Source: Tipula vernalis
Taxonomy: Eukaryota; Arthropoda; Insecta; Diptera; Tipulidae
Reading direction: 5' to 3'
DNA: 64,000 nt
Assembly (NCBI GenBank): GCA_958295665.1
Contig: OY282558.1
Span: forward strand, 333,967,106 to 334,031,105
A program made the translations under genes and the position numbers. Position 1 is the first letter of the stretch. Every line of letters starts with the position of its first letter. The notes under the pieces are model-generated. The model was given only the letters and a program-made list of their open reading frames with translations. It was not told where the DNA came from and made no database searches. Shown in pieces: positions 1-12,354 of the stretch.

Positions 1-2151
1 TTTTAAGCAGTATTTCCGCCTTTTTGTTACCGTGTGGTATAGAAAATCTTGTTTTTTTTTTGTCGAACAAAGACTTATTTTAGGAATCAAACGACAGAAG
101 ACAGTTTTTGTGCTAGTACACATAAAATAAAAATCAATTAAGAAACTTCAAACACTTTCATTATTTCTTTTGGCAATTTCTCGCCCAAACACAACATATT
201 TTTTCTCTTCTTATAATAATAATGATAATAACTAGGTACACATAGTTACTGTAATTAATCTTCTTTTCCGTGACATTTTAAAGTAATTTCAGAAAAAATT
301 AAAACGAAATTACCTGTTGAATTTTTTTTTTTTTTTTTTTACATATTTAATTCTAGCCTGAAGCTTTCTTGTTCATTTAATATCGTATTATGAACACACA
401 TATAGCAGTCCGCGGTTTCGGTCTAGGTCGTTGTGTATTTTCACTTTTCTTTTTGATTAAAACAAAATTGGCTTCCTATTCTAATTAAAATATGATATTA
501 TATTATTATATTACACCAAATACGAGCAACAAAAATAGAACATATCAATTGGACTTGTCTCTTAAAAAACCACGACGAAATCAACACAAATAAACATATT
601 ATGAACTCAACGCCATTTGTCATTATGGCAATACACAAGGCAAATTATATACTTCTAATATGCTACTCTTATACTAATTCGAATGATGGTCTCGCTTGAC
701 GTCAACATAACAAGTTTTTGCACATTCTTTGTTTATTTTGTAATATTGATTTTATTCATAAAATTCAAAAAATTATTTAAAAACTCTTTTTTGGCAATTG
801 GTTCTAGGTATGTTAGGTTTTTAATATTTGGAATTTTAGCTATATGGCGAAAATAAATTGTTTACAATTTCACAAAGAAGAAGGCCTACGAAATATAATT
901 CTGGCATGCAAAATCTGGATCAACTTTCAACTTTTCATAAATTTAAATAAAGGATACCAAGACCTAAAGATGTAAAAATGTATATCAAATTATAGGTGTT
1001 CCGTCAGTATTTTGTTTATTTATTAAATAACTAATAACTGATAAATCTTGCAGAAAATATTACTTGTTTTAAAGAAATAATGAAACTCAACTGGTTAACT
1101 AGGTTCGTCACAAATCTTAAAGAGTTTTAGATAAAATTATAAAACAATAAATACAAATAAAATAGTTATAAATTATTTTATGATTTGAAATCTGAAATTC
1201 ATTATGTTTCCCAATATTACTTATGTTTCGTTCTTCAGGAAGGATTTTACAGCTATAATAGATTGTTTAAGTATTATTTTAGCGTCTAAGATGAATTTGT
1301 TGTTATGAAAGCAACCAAACTTCAACAAGGATTTGTTCAAATAAACATCATATTCATCTTTAATTTCGTTAGAAGTTAAATGCTGGATATTGGTTAATAT
1401 ATTATTTGAAACATAAAAAAATCATCAGATAAATAATAACAATGGAAGAATGATGTTTTATATGTTATTAATGAAAAGCACCTAAAAATTGCTAACATTA
1501 AAAGCAAACATAAGGTATGGCATTTATAGCAAAAGTTTAGGCGACACCCTGTCTAAAGACTGAAAGAATTTATAAAGAACGCAATTGTCTAAATTGGTTG
1601 GATATCTTCAAATCTCTTACATCTTTGTGGGTTAAGAAATTTACTATGTTAATAACTGTCAAATTATTTATTAAATAAAAGGAACGACAAATTCCGGTAA
1701 TTTATGAACTATATCTTAGCGAGCAGTAATAATCAAATTTACGAGCACAATTCTTAAAGCCTATACCAAGATAAATATTATTACGTCAACATCACGGTAT
1801 GAAATGAACTGGAAAAGTGAAAGAAAAAATCCATAAGGCGAACAAGAAGATATAAAATGCTGAAAAGAAAAATGCTTAACTTGACTAGGCATAACTAGAA
1901 ATTATTTTGTTGACAATTGGAAAATGACTAAATTTACTCATTAATTAATGAAGATATAATATTGGCTAACTAAAAATTATAATCAAACAAATTTTGGATA
2001 CTTTAAAAATTATTATCTTAAGTATAAAACAATAAAGATAAAATTCAATCGTAGGCGTACATTCAAATCTTATAAACTTTTCGCATTTGTTAAGAAATTA
2101 TCAAATTATTTTATACATGTGATAAGATTTTACAAATGTATAATAATAAAA

Positions 2152-2153
<2 letters not shown>
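1..2153. other. AT-rich stretch without recognisable gene
   Basis: Both strands are full of stop codons and homopolymer runs, including a T run near 323-340. I see no long reading frame, transposase motif or terminal inverted repeat. Intronic or intergenic DNA is the simplest reading. Confidence 0.6.
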
Positions 2154-2231
<78 letters not shown>

Positions 2232-2235
2232 TATA
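2154..2235. repeat. (TA)n microsatellite
   Basis: About 80 bases of almost pure TA dinucleotide, interrupted only by one TACATA near the right edge. A reading frame across it gives only alternating Tyr-Ile and is an artefact of the repeat. Confidence 0.97.
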
Positions 2236-3713
2236 AACAACATTAATCGGACATCAGAAATTACCTTCAATATAAATTTAAATAATTTCCTTGAATTTTA
2301 ATTTTTTTCGTTAACAAAATATCACATTCATCTTCGTTTAAAGCACGAAATAAAATAAACAAACTTGCAAAAATACACAAAATCACTTCGTAAATTAAAC
2401 TTGAAAAAACACAAACAACAAATTATCACTGGTGACACTTTAATTTTATAATTTTTTTTTTCGGTACATAAACATAATTAAAATATATAAACGTTCCTTA
2501 TATTTTATATAAAGAAGATTAAAACTAATTCGGTGCACATGCTGTTATAATGTCACTACATTTTCATATTTTTTTTATCAATGTATTATGTACAATAACA
2601 ACTCATACATTATTTTATAATAAAAAAAGCACTAATTTAATGTAATCAAAATATTGCAATCAAAGGCTATTTCAATTATATTATAAATTCACCGATCTTT
2701 TCTATCACTTCCGCTGGAAACTCATCATTTATTTATAAACATATATATTGTATGTAGCATGAACTAAAACCACTATAAATAACAGCAACAAATTTTTCTT
2801 TTATTTCTCTATAGAAGCTTATTAATTAATAACTTCACGTCAAACAAACTACAAAATTATACTAGTAGCACTTCCGTCTAGCAAAAACCAAAATAAGAAA
2901 ATTAAATTTCACTTAAAATTAAAAGCCAAACCAAATATGTAAGAAAAAAAAAAAAAAAAAATCTATACAAAGTTAAAGAAACAGAAATACTTCTTCGTAC
3001 TACTTCGTTTCAAGTACAAAAGCAAACTGTCCGATTAGAATTTTTTTTTTTTTAAATTTTATTTCACAAAATATAAAAAAGTAGATAAAACAACAAACCA
3101 ACAATAAATAATGAAAACCGTATAAATAAAAACAATAATAATAATAAAATGTATTATCATTAAAACATACTCTTCGATAGTGTGAAACTTACTTTATTCT
3201 TGCTTAAATCCAAATGTGTAACGAAGTATTGGATATTGGTAAAGTTTTGAATGCAACTTTAATTGGAACATTAAGAAATCAACAATAAGATTATCAATTC
3301 TATATTATATACATATGTGATGTATGTATAGTACATAAACAGAAGCGGTTAACATGAAGATTAGTTAATTTAAAATTGTTTATTAATAGTTTTATGTTTT
3401 GTTTAAATAACGTGGTAGTGTATGTAGTATGTATACTTATTCAATTAGCACTACTCTGGAGTTTTGGTATTATGAATTGAATATCAAGATTTATCAAGTT
3501 TAACAAAATGTCTTTCGTGTTTCAGATTGTAAAATGAAAAATTTTGTAGCAGGTCATGTCTATCACACTATAATTACACAAACCAAAAAAGATTTGGTTA
3601 AGTGAACCTAATTTACCGAAACTGTCCGCGTAAATCAAAATTTCAACTTAATTAAGATACTCAGCGCTCCTCGTTCAAATTACGACTAACAGTTTGGTTT
3701 AAATTCAATACAC
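2236..3713. other. AT-rich stretch, nothing identified
   Basis: Contains A/T homopolymers (about 2943-2960 and 3041-3052) and short AT repeats. No coding signal, inverted repeat or transposon similarity was recognised. Confidence 0.55.
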
Positions 3714-4797
3714 AGGTTGTTTCAAATTTAAAGGGAAAATTTCGGGAGGAGACGGTCTTCAAAATAAGTACTAATCTCGGCTTCGGCTTAGTTTTCGAGA
3801 AAACGTTAAAATCAACAATTAAACATATTATCCTACATGAGGTTGCAGGAAATTTAAAAACTAACTAAAAAAAGTAATGACGATTTTTTTTGTTTCCGCT
3901 AATTTTCAAATAAACAACAAAATAAACAACACCCTTATAATCATAAAAAGTTGGCGGAATGCAATATTGCGCCGTAATCCTGACTAACAACAAAACTCTA
4001 AAACCATCGATTGATTATGCGTAACTAAAACGTAAACAAAGGTTGTAATGGATCGAATGCTTGGTAAGGAAATGGAGTTATACGATGTAGGTGTAAAGGT
4101 CGATTTATATTATCAGTTCCTTTCAGTTCCTACTCGTATCGTGTCAGACAAAAAAAACATTGTTACATATATTTTCTATAGGAGTATTTATATTATCCTT
4201 TCCTATCCGTTCCTACTCGTACCGACACAGACACATATTGTTGAAAAAAATGTTTTGTCTGATATCTGAAGGCGAAAAAATACGAAAGAATAGCGAAACA
4301 AACAAAAATTGTAAATTGCTACTAAAACATTTTTGTATTTTTGTGTTTTATCTTTACTCTATATGTAACCCAAATATACGAATATATAATGATAATCATA
4401 CGAAGAAAATGCCTGAATTGAAAGGTATGGATAGTATAAATACTCCTGTAGAAAATATATGTAACAATGTTTTTTTTGTCTGACACGATACGAGTAGGAA
4501 CTGAAAGGAACTGATAATATAAATCCACCTTAAGACATATGTTTTCGGTTTCTTACTGTTTACTCGAAAATGAAGACGAAACAAGAAAAAAAAGATCTTT
4601 TTGTTGCGTTTGAAATTTTCAACAATACCGTATAATTTTTCCATTATTGTCTGTGATACGTCGCCAATATGACGGTTTTTTTTGCTGTTTTCTCGAAAAC
4701 TAAGCCGAACTGAGAAAAACGTTAAATGGGTCTAGAGTTTAATTTTTTGATGACCGATCACCTACCGAATTTTTTCCTTTTAAATTTGAAACACCTT
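3714..4797. mobile_element. degenerate foldback-type DNA element
   Basis: The outer ends are inverted copies. The left end reads AGGTTGTTTCAAATTTAAAG and the reverse complement of the right end reads AGGTGTTTCAAATTTAAAAG. They realign further in at CGGCTTAGTTTTCGAGAAAA. A second inverted pair lies inside: about 4099-4200 and 4420-4528 share the same ~100 bases, so frames on the two strands encode the same peptide (LYYQFLSVPTRIVSDKKN). The left inner copy also has a partial direct repeat, with TTCCTACTCGTA occurring twice. No transposase is present, so this is a non-autonomous element of unknown superfamily. No clear target-site duplication was found and the exact ends are uncertain by a few bases. 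Confidence 0.75.
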
Positions 4798-5424
4798 CTA
4801 TTTCGGTACCTTGCACAAATGCTATGTCTACTTTTTACAATTTGTGTCAAATACAAAGTTTTCGGAAAGTTATAATTCAAAATAATATTCAAAATATTTT
4901 TCCAAAATACAAATGAAATTAAATTGTTTCCGAGTTCTAATCAAAGTTTGCCACAATAAGAGTGACTTTGCAACACTCTTATAATACAAACGTCAATTTC
5001 GGTAGTAATTTAATTTACAACAATAGTTATTTATGTATCCCGAGAGATAATTTTCACTTTGCTCACGTGCCATACAACGCTCTATCCACTTTTGTTAAAT
5101 AAATATGTACATTCAAAAAATTATAAGGCACCGTTATTTTTTCGCAATTTTTCACCAATATTGACGATATTTTTCTTTTGTTTAATATTCATATTTATTG
5201 ACGATACAACTGACAACCTTAATATTTTGTTGGCCCGCCTTATTTTTTGATTACTTCTGCAATTCACTTTATTAAATTTTAAACAAGTCGCTTAGAGATC
5301 GATGTAGTTAAATTTTCTATTGTGTTTAGGTAGGAGATATGGGACAACCATTCCAGCAAACTTATTTTATTTTACCGAAACCATTTTCGGCTGCTTCGTG
5401 CTGTCTGACAATTATTTTACCGGT
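4798..5424. other. AT-rich spacer
   Basis: No reading frame of note and no similarity that I recognise. It lies between the foldback element and the Tc1 remnant. Confidence 0.5.
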
Positions 5425-6080
5425 AGATTACTAGCTCACGCCAGCCTAGAAATAATTTTTCAATAGACGGCCTCAATGTCTGCTCCAACATGGTGGTGTA
5501 AGTGGCTGAGTTCGCTTGCCAAGAACATATAAAAGGAATTCCGGTTCCTACTGACCACACACACCCCTAAATCATGACGCTGCTACCACAGTGCTTGACA
5601 GTAGTAGCTAAGCATTTTGAATTTTGCGCTTTGCCAATTCTTCGACGTTCGTATTTAGTCCCAGATGTCCCGAAAAACTAGAATTATCCAAATAAAGATA
5701 ATGACTTATTAGTGAATTATCACATACTGTGTTTTTTATAAATTCTCAGCTTGCTTAAAACTGAGCTCAATATTACTTTCATGCATCCGACCAAAGAACT
5801 TGACTACATCCCAAAATAGTTCAATGTTGGTACTTTTTTGCCCAGTTGATCAATTTTTCTTGTTGGTCACAGGTAATAACGGGTCTTTCCTAGGTTTTCG
5901 GTTTTTTAGGCCAAACTTGTCAGGCCCTGGGCCAACTGTTTTCGCATAAATCTGCTACTCACATATACATCAGCTAGGGGTTATGGTAATTTGTTCCCGT
6001 TTTTAATAGCTACCTATTCATACCAATGATCTTCGCGACTGGTTGTCTTTCGTTTTCTACCCCTTCCTAGTCTAGAAGTC
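5425..6080 (-). pseudogene. Tc1-like transposase remnant (N-terminal and middle part)
   Basis: Read on the minus strand, several frames carry Tc1 transposase landmarks in the right order. A GRGRKRKTTSREDHW segment near 6070-6025 matches the GRPRKTT linker after the helix-turn-helix. VLWSDA near 5800-5780 is the first catalytic-Asp block. TVKHCGSSVM near 5605-5570 corresponds to TVKHGGGSVMVWG. A stretch near 5510-5450 corresponds to YxxxLEQxLRPSIEKL. Frameshifts and stops break it everywhere. The second Asp (DNDPKH) and the C-terminus are not found on this strand. It lies next to a C-terminal Tc1 piece in the opposite orientation. Confidence 0.8.
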
Positions 6081-6085
6081 GTAGA

Positions 6086-6334
6086 ATGAATCTCACTGTA
6101 TCTAAGGATCGTTGTTTGCATAGCAAAAGCGAATATTTAAATTGGTTTGATATCTCGGCTTGGAAAAATAAAATAAATGTGCTGAAATGGTTAGTCCAGA
6201 GCCCAGACTTAACCACAACTGAATATTTATGGGATCTTGTGAAGAGGAAGATCAGCCCAAGAAAATATACATCGATTGCCAATCTGAAGGAAGTGGTACC
6301 AGAAGAAGGGGAAGCTTTAAGTTCATCGATCTAA
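6086..6334 (+). pseudogene. Tc1-like transposase C-terminal fragment
   Basis: The frame contains KINVLKWLVQSPDLTTTEYL followed by WDLVKRKISPRKYTSIANLK. This matches the conserved Tc1 block with SPDLNPIENLW, which holds the catalytic Glu; here NPIEN has become TTTEY, so an E is still present. The preceding 30 residues do not match the family. It is only the last ~50 conserved residues of a DD34E-type transposase and cannot be functional. It begins a few bases from the N-terminus of the oppositely oriented remnant. Confidence 0.85.
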
Positions 6335-6473
6335 AAAATAGGAGTGCCTAATAATTTTGTGAATGTGTGATAAGGATACATGGTTTCATTTTGTAATAGT
6401 GAACGTTGCTTAGAATTTTTCTTTAATCATAACGCCCAATAAGTATTGAACAAGTATCGGAAACAGCCTTAAG

Positions 6474-6787
6474 GTTCGATCACACCGAGCGTCGACGACG
6501 GGCTTCAAATATAAATATACATATATTTGCTTATGTATTGATTAAAAATCATAGGGTGTGCAAAATATAAACCTGTGTTAAAGAAACATATAAAAATATC
6601 CTAATTTTAATATAAAAATTTCCAAAACCAGAAAATGTATGTTTCCTCTTTTATGGAAATTTTTCTATTAAAATTAGGATGTTTTTGTTTTTATATAATA
6701 AAGCAAGAAAACCTATTTCATCAATGTTAAGCAAATATACGTATATTTTAATTTGATGCCCGCCGCCGACGCTCGGTGTGATAGAAC
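6474..6787. mobile_element. 314-bp MITE with CG-rich terminal inverted repeats
   Basis: The left end GTTCGATCACACCGAGCGTC and the reverse complement of the right end GTTCTATCACACCGAGCGTC pair over about 35 bases with few mismatches, extending into CGGCGGGC. The core holds a second inverted pair, TCCTAATTTTAATA..AAATTTCC (about 6599-6628 and 6653-6682), so the whole element can fold into one long hairpin. There is no coding capacity. No convincing target-site duplication is visible, so the superfamily is not assigned. Confidence 0.85.
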
Positions 6788-6959
6788 ATTTAGACTTTTT
6801 GATTTATTTGGGAGGATTTCACAAAAATTACCTTGGTATGTAGTCCACCCACCATTGTTGCCTATTTTAGACTGACATCTGCTAGTGCAACTTTCACTTA
6901 ATTTGGCCGCATATTCTAGAGTAAAGAAATTCCAAATATTTTTGAAAACGCAAACAATC

Positions 6960-7370
6960 TGCTGTGTTATTATTATTCTTTTCCCTCTAAGCTTTGTTTC
7001 ATAAAATTCCAGAGGTTTTCGATCGGATTAGGATTTGGACTCTGTGACTATCAAAGTTTGTATGCCATTTGCTCTTTCTACCAGGTGCAAAGACGACTCC
7101 CATGTTTAGGGTCGTTATTCTCTTGTATAAGATTATATCTGTATTTCCAGGTATATTGTTGAATTTTCTTGAACAACTTCAAAATGACTTCACCGTCCTT
7201 CTATAAAGTGATGCTATCTAAACCTCTTTCAGGTAAGTCATCCACATTTCCACAGTATCTATATTTGGGATGGGTAATTAAGAACACCACTTCAAAACGC
7301 TTTTTATACACCGAACTCATATTACTCTTGTTGTTTACCACTCAAATGATCAAACTTAACTGAAGAAAGA
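6960..7370 (-). pseudogene. second Tc1/mariner-type transposase remnant
   Basis: On the minus strand, LIQENNDPKHGSRLC (about 7140-7090) is the second catalytic-Asp block of Tc1 transposases (FQQDNDPKHTS). A short distance on, SQSPNPNPIENLWNF (about 7055-7005) is the catalytic-Glu block. The spacing fits a DD34E arrangement. Upstream, weaker similarity runs back to about 7360. Stops and frameshifts separate the blocks. The N-terminal DNA-binding domain is missing; an inverted-repeat element begins just beyond, at 7427. Confidence 0.8.
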
Positions 7371-7426
7371 AGTTAACACGAAAAAGTCAATACAGTGAAG
7401 CGAATCACTTTACCTGCTATATTATA

Positions 7427-8300
7427 CAGGGTGTCCGGATTTGGGATGCTGATCCGTCATGGGGTGATTCCTTGGTTCATTCTGAGAAACAAATCGTATG
7501 TGGAGGGGGGGTCCATTTTTGATATCCTTTGAGATACAGGGTGTTTAAAAAATTTGGGTCAGAAAAAAAGTATACCCAAATATTAAACTGTAACTTCCAA
7601 AATATTTATCGGAGAGCAACAAACTTAGTCTTATTTGGTTGGTAATCGTACAGGCTGATGAAGGCGCTTGTATACTCCAAAGAAATTGAAACAAAAGAAG
7701 AACTTATACAACCAATACACACAGCAGCACAACAGATAAGGGAAGAATTACCAAGAATTGAAATAACCAAAGGCATACTAAACGAATATTAGCATGTATT
7801 CAATCACAAGGAGGACATTTTAAGCACCTTTTATAACTCCTCGACCCAAACTTTGTATTGAGGGATTGTAGAGGAGATCATGACAAATTAAAATTAAATA
7901 AACAAAAGAAAAAATTATTACTTTATTATTATTAAATTATTATTTATTATTATTTATTTTTTTGAGAAAAACTCGATTTTATAAAAAAACAAATATTTTT
8001 TTTTTACTTTAAATCACCATAGCTCTCAAACGGATGCAGATACAAGATAACCACTTAAACCTTAATAATAACCTATACGATTACCAACCAAATAAGACTA
8101 AGTTTGTTGCTCTCCGATAAATATTTTGGAAGTTACAGTTTAATATTTGGGTGTACTTTTTTTCTGAACCAAATTTTTTAAACACCCTGTATCTCAAAGG
8201 ATATCAAAAATGGACCCCCCCCTCCACGTACGATTTGTTTCTCAGAATGAACCAAGGAATCACCCCATGACGGATCAGCATCCCAAACCCGGACACCCTG
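7427..8300. mobile_element. TA-flanked foldback element with ~225-bp inverted arms
   Basis: The arms 7427-7650 and 8075-8300 are near-identical inverted copies starting CAGGGTGTCCGGRTTTGGGA, and the element is flanked on both sides by TA, the Tc1/mariner target duplication. Conserved arm features include a run of G/C (GGAGGGGGGG) and AGGATATCAAAAATGGACC. The internal 420 bases carry the tail end of a transposase frame (separate entry) and AT-rich filler. This fits an internally deleted Tc1/mariner relative that kept its long ends. High arm identity suggests it is younger than most elements here. Confidence 0.9.
7658..7861 (+). pseudogene. C-terminal tail of a Tc1/mariner-superfamily transposase
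   Basis: A 67-codon frame has one internal stop (TAG at 7790-7792). It reads KEIETKEELIQPIHTAAQQI then REELPRIEITKG, and after the stop ACIQSQGGHFKHL. This is the usual ending of mariner-type transposases (..EELxxRIxxAxxxI....CIxxxGGHFEHLL). No catalytic part is present. It sits inside the loop of the foldback element and supports that element's origin by internal deletion of an autonomous copy. Confidence 0.75.
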
Positions 8301-8788
8301 TAGTGTGGGTTAAACAGAAAAAATAAATTGAAATACTTTATTATGGAACATACTGTACGGTCAAGTACAAAAACGCATTCTATATATTTTATAAAGTGAA
8401 GTTAGCCGAGAAAAAATTTACAGTTTTTTTATCAAAACGCCATCAGTGAACATGCTCAGAAGGCCGTTGAATGTCAAATTGGAACAAGTATTGCTTTGGC
8501 GTAAGAGCCATTTAGAACGGATCCAATAAACATACATAATAAATGAACAGTTTACAAATTGATACATACTTATGTATATGTATGTATATAAAATTCGCCC
8601 AAAGTAAGTTTATTAAATTCAGAAAATTACTAACAAAATAGGTGGCTTGTGAAAAATGCCAATGAATTTTAGATTAAATAAAATAAAATTAGATTAATGT
8701 TCAGGTCAGGAACATTTTTTATTGGATATTAAATAAATTAAAGCAGTAAAAATATTGAGTAAATTTTAAGTTCAGTGGTTTCGCTGTA

Positions 8789-9718
8789 TTTACCTGTCAC
8801 AAGCAAATGAAAATCAAATTTTATTTTTGTTGCGTATGAACATTGCCGAAATAATGGTCCAACAATTTTCACAGCATAATTTAGTTAATCCACCGCAGTC
8901 GAATATGCCTCATAAATCGATTATTGGTTGTGAAATTTGTTGTAGTAAAAGTAGCAATATAATTTAAATCAGTAAAATAGTATGCGTCATAATTTATCAT
9001 TCTTATATATCTGTTTAATAGAACAGCTAATAAAAACACCTACGCCAATGTTTTCCCATTTCAAATATTTTTCTTTCCGACAAAATAATCCCTCTCAAGT
9101 ATACGGTTAAGTTGACGAAAATTTGTATTAAGGACATTATCTTCTTTTTGCTATAAGTAGGTTTGATGAATGTAGCAAAATAAAGACAGCAGAGAATTGT
9201 GTAGGAATGATTGCATTTGTCTTATTAAGAAAGTTGAAATTTAAAATTAAACAAACAAAATAGGTAGGGAAACGAATTAACATCATCAATTTTTAATGAA
9301 CGATACGTTAGTGCGTCTTTATGGCTGAAATTTAAATTAATAATAAAATCAAAATATCGCGGTATAATTGTCAAAACTTAACCTAAAATTACCCATCTAT
9401 GTAAACAGAGTTTTACCAACAAATCTATGGATAAAGTCCGAAGTTTAATTTCTATTGGGAGTAGTATTATTTTTAAATTATTTTAAATATTATAGAAGTA
9501 TGGACTTTAGTTATGCCTGCTGAACTTCGCTCCTACGGAGTTTCTATTAAATCAAATAACTGAAGGTACTTGAATGTACATAATATACATATATCAATTC
9601 TTTTCTGCCATATTTTGTGTCGTGCCATTTGTACAACGTTGTTGTTAGTGACGTTTTTGCCTTGCAATATTTTGCGATCTATGATATTTTTGCAGATATC
9701 ATTTTTATGTTTTATTAA
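8789..9718. other. AT-rich spacer
   Basis: No coding region, terminal repeat or recognised family was seen. Confidence 0.5.
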
Positions 9719-10247
9719 AGAGTTGTCCAAATGAGAACAGGAAATTAAAAAATTAAATGACATTTCATGTCATTTTGTTAGTTGAATCTTTGCCATTTCA
9801 CGCTATGAAGTCGTATTCGATTGAAGACTGTGTTAAAGCTATTCAAGCCACGCGTGAGAATCTCGACAAATTGCAAAGTTTTTCGAAAATCGCTTAGTTT
9901 CGCTTCGAATGGCGTTAAATCGCTTAACCATGCTTAGATTAGATTACTTTTTATGGGGATTTTTGAAAAGCAAAGTGTACGTTGATAGTCCAACCCTCAT
10001 CCAAAGCCTAAAAAACAACATCATTGCCGAGATAAATGGCATAGAAACGACCCTATTGGAAAATATCGTCAAAAGACCATCTGATCGACGTCTATAAAAC
10101 CAGCCGTGGTGAACATTTGAGTGATATCATTTTTCATACATAAATGGCATCGATAAACCTTCAAAATAAAGTACCCAACTTGATTCACAAATAAATATTT
10201 TTAGTTTTAGTTTGCGTTTATTTTCCTGCGTCTCATTTGGACAACCT
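9719..10247 (+). mobile_element. internally deleted mariner-like element
   Basis: The left end AGTTGTCCAAATGAGAACAG (from 9721) and the reverse complement of the right end AGGTTGTCCAAATGAGACGC form terminal inverted repeats of about 25 bases. The interior keeps part of an N-terminal region (MKSYSIEDCVKAIQATREN near 9806) joined to the C-terminal region of a transposase, so the catalytic centre is deleted. At about 530 bp it is roughly half the length of a complete element. The target duplication is unclear. Confidence 0.75.
9909..10140 (+). pseudogene. mariner-like transposase C-terminus
   Basis: LDYFLWGFLKSKVYVDSPTL matches the TPLDFFLWGYLKSKVYxxKP block that follows the last catalytic residue in a common insect mariner-like group. 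After the first stop, SRGEHLSDIIFHT (about 10103-10140) matches that group's ending (RGGHLxDIIFHT) in another frame. It is frameshifted and lacks the catalytic triad. Confidence 0.85.
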
Positions 10248-12354
10248 TTTATATTATTTTAGAACTAAAAGAACATTGTAAAACGGCGAGTTTTGGTAAA
10301 AGGGCTGCTGTGTAAAACAAAATTTTAGCAGAACGCTAAACTATTAGAGTTCGGCTTCGTAGATTTATTTATTTTGTACGCAAAAGCAACTTAGGCCTTT
10401 GTAAACCTATTAAAGATCGTTCAAAGAATAACTAGGCGCGGAACTAGAAAAATAAAATCTGCTGGAAAAGTGAGTAAGAAAAAAGGTAATACAATTTTGT
10501 AGTTTTTCAATTTTGAGGTTTTTGATTTTGTCAACATCAGATTGAGAAGAAATTGTATTACACACATTTGTGGTCAGTGGTCATTAAAAATACTTTTAAA
10601 TAACATTTCCATTCAAAATGTAGAACATTTTTAATGAAATATCATTTGATTTTTGTCTTGATCCATTAATTACAAGATTCATTGGAAAAATAAATTTTCT
10701 CTGATGTTTAAATTCGTTATCAACAATCACTTACTTTTTTTTTTTTTGTGTTTTTTTATCAACTTTTTATTTATTTGATTTACAACTTATTTTTCTTTAG
10801 ACCCAACACCCAACATTAATTAAGGCGCCCAACTGCCAGTATCAATTCACAATCATAGTGTCTTTGTTAAGTGTCTTTTTAATACAAACTAACCCGCTTG
10901 TTTATGTGTAAAACCTCTAATATCAAGAATTATATATTTAAGTTTGAATTATACTTCGTACAAAATTCATTTGACACAAATTGAAAGAAACTTTAAGATA
11001 ATACGTTGTTAAGGGATCAAGCAATTTGTATAATTTAAAATTTGACGTTAAACCTTAGAAACCTTAGAAATTCATAAATTTGACATTGCGTTTGTCTGAT
11101 CGTTGATTATTCCTAAGTTGACTGTAAATCTCGTGTGTTGTGCAACTAATAAACTTTAATTATATATAAACAAATATTTGTACTAAAACGCAATATTTCC
11201 CCGAGGCTGAAACTCATATGAAGTGTATGATTTGATATGTAAACAACATGACCTATATATACATTTCCTAATACGCATCAAATTTAATCTAAATGTACAT
11301 TTAAAATATGTAGGTACCAAAGTCATTTTATTTATGTATTGTAAATCATTAGTCCATAGTCAATTATTTGATTTTGAAATAGAAATTCATTTTTTGAACT
11401 AAATAATAAAATTTTTATAATAATAATTTAGAAAAAAAAATAATGACATATTTAAAACCCTAAACGTATCGCGTTGTCCACACAATTTTTTTGAACTTTC
11501 CCTTTCGTGTCAATTTCAGAAGAGATAAGTTTTAACAACTATAGTTATGCCGCTACATTTTCAGTTTTTAGCTGTGATTACATGCAACTTATAGAAAATG
11601 TTTTCATATTTTCATTTTGGTGAGTAAAAAAGGGTCATTTTACATAATTATATTAGAGATAGGATTGATGATCGTTTTGACGAAGATGCTTGTTTGTTTA
11701 ATTCAATGATGTTACAGTGATAATAATATTTTGAATAACTAGTATAATAACAATATATATCAATGATGAACTTTTTATATTTTACGTCTTGTTAAAGAAT
11801 AAATTTTAAGTCGGTAAAACTTGTTTAGTTTGACCTTTTTCACCTGAAACTTTTTATTTCGTGTATTGGCTCAAGGCTGTATTATTCCATCGCGTTTTAT
11901 TATCTAATATTTAAACTAATTTATTGTCTTACTTTTTGTTTTTTGTGTTTTATAGAATTTATATTTATACACAGGTGATTTTCAAGAGAATATAAATAAC
12001 TGATTTTACATATTGTTTAAAAATGTAGCCATGGATACGAATTAAATGTTTTATTTATTAAGGCATATACTCTTAAGTGTGGGAGTTCTACATAATTTCA
12101 TTTTCGATTTCTGCTGATTTCAAATCAATAGGCAAATTGCACTTAAATTTCCAGATTACTGTTTTGAAGATTTTCGCAAAAATTTAGTGCAGCTTTTATT
12201 ATTATTAAAATTGGCTGGAATCCGCAGAGGTTCAGCACTCAATGACACCCATTTAATAAAGTTCTGAGAAACCCACAAATCCCTCATGAATAAACCAAAA
12301 CAAAAAAAGAATCAGTAAAATCAAATTCAGGTATCAAACTATCATTAACCATTT
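10248..12354. other. AT-rich stretch, nothing identified
   Basis: Multiple T-rich runs (for example 10736-10746) and scattered stops. No transposase motif, inverted terminal repeat or exon with good splice sites was found. Confidence 0.5.

Larger units (their letters stand above)
7391..8788. mobile_element. possible outer Tc1-type element enclosing the 7427-8300 foldback
   Basis: TACAGTGAAGCGAATCACTT at 7391 and, in reverse complement from 8788, TACAGCGAAACCACTGAACT resemble a diverged pair of Tc1-type ends that start at TA. The sequence between them outside the foldback is non-coding. The match is short and imperfect, so this could be chance. Confidence 0.3.

Noticed and set aside
2119..2301. 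60-codon frame
   Set aside because: Most of it translates the (TA)n microsatellite.
6086..6334. Functional small protein gene
   Set aside because: It is a Tc1 transposase C-terminus without the rest of the catalytic domain.
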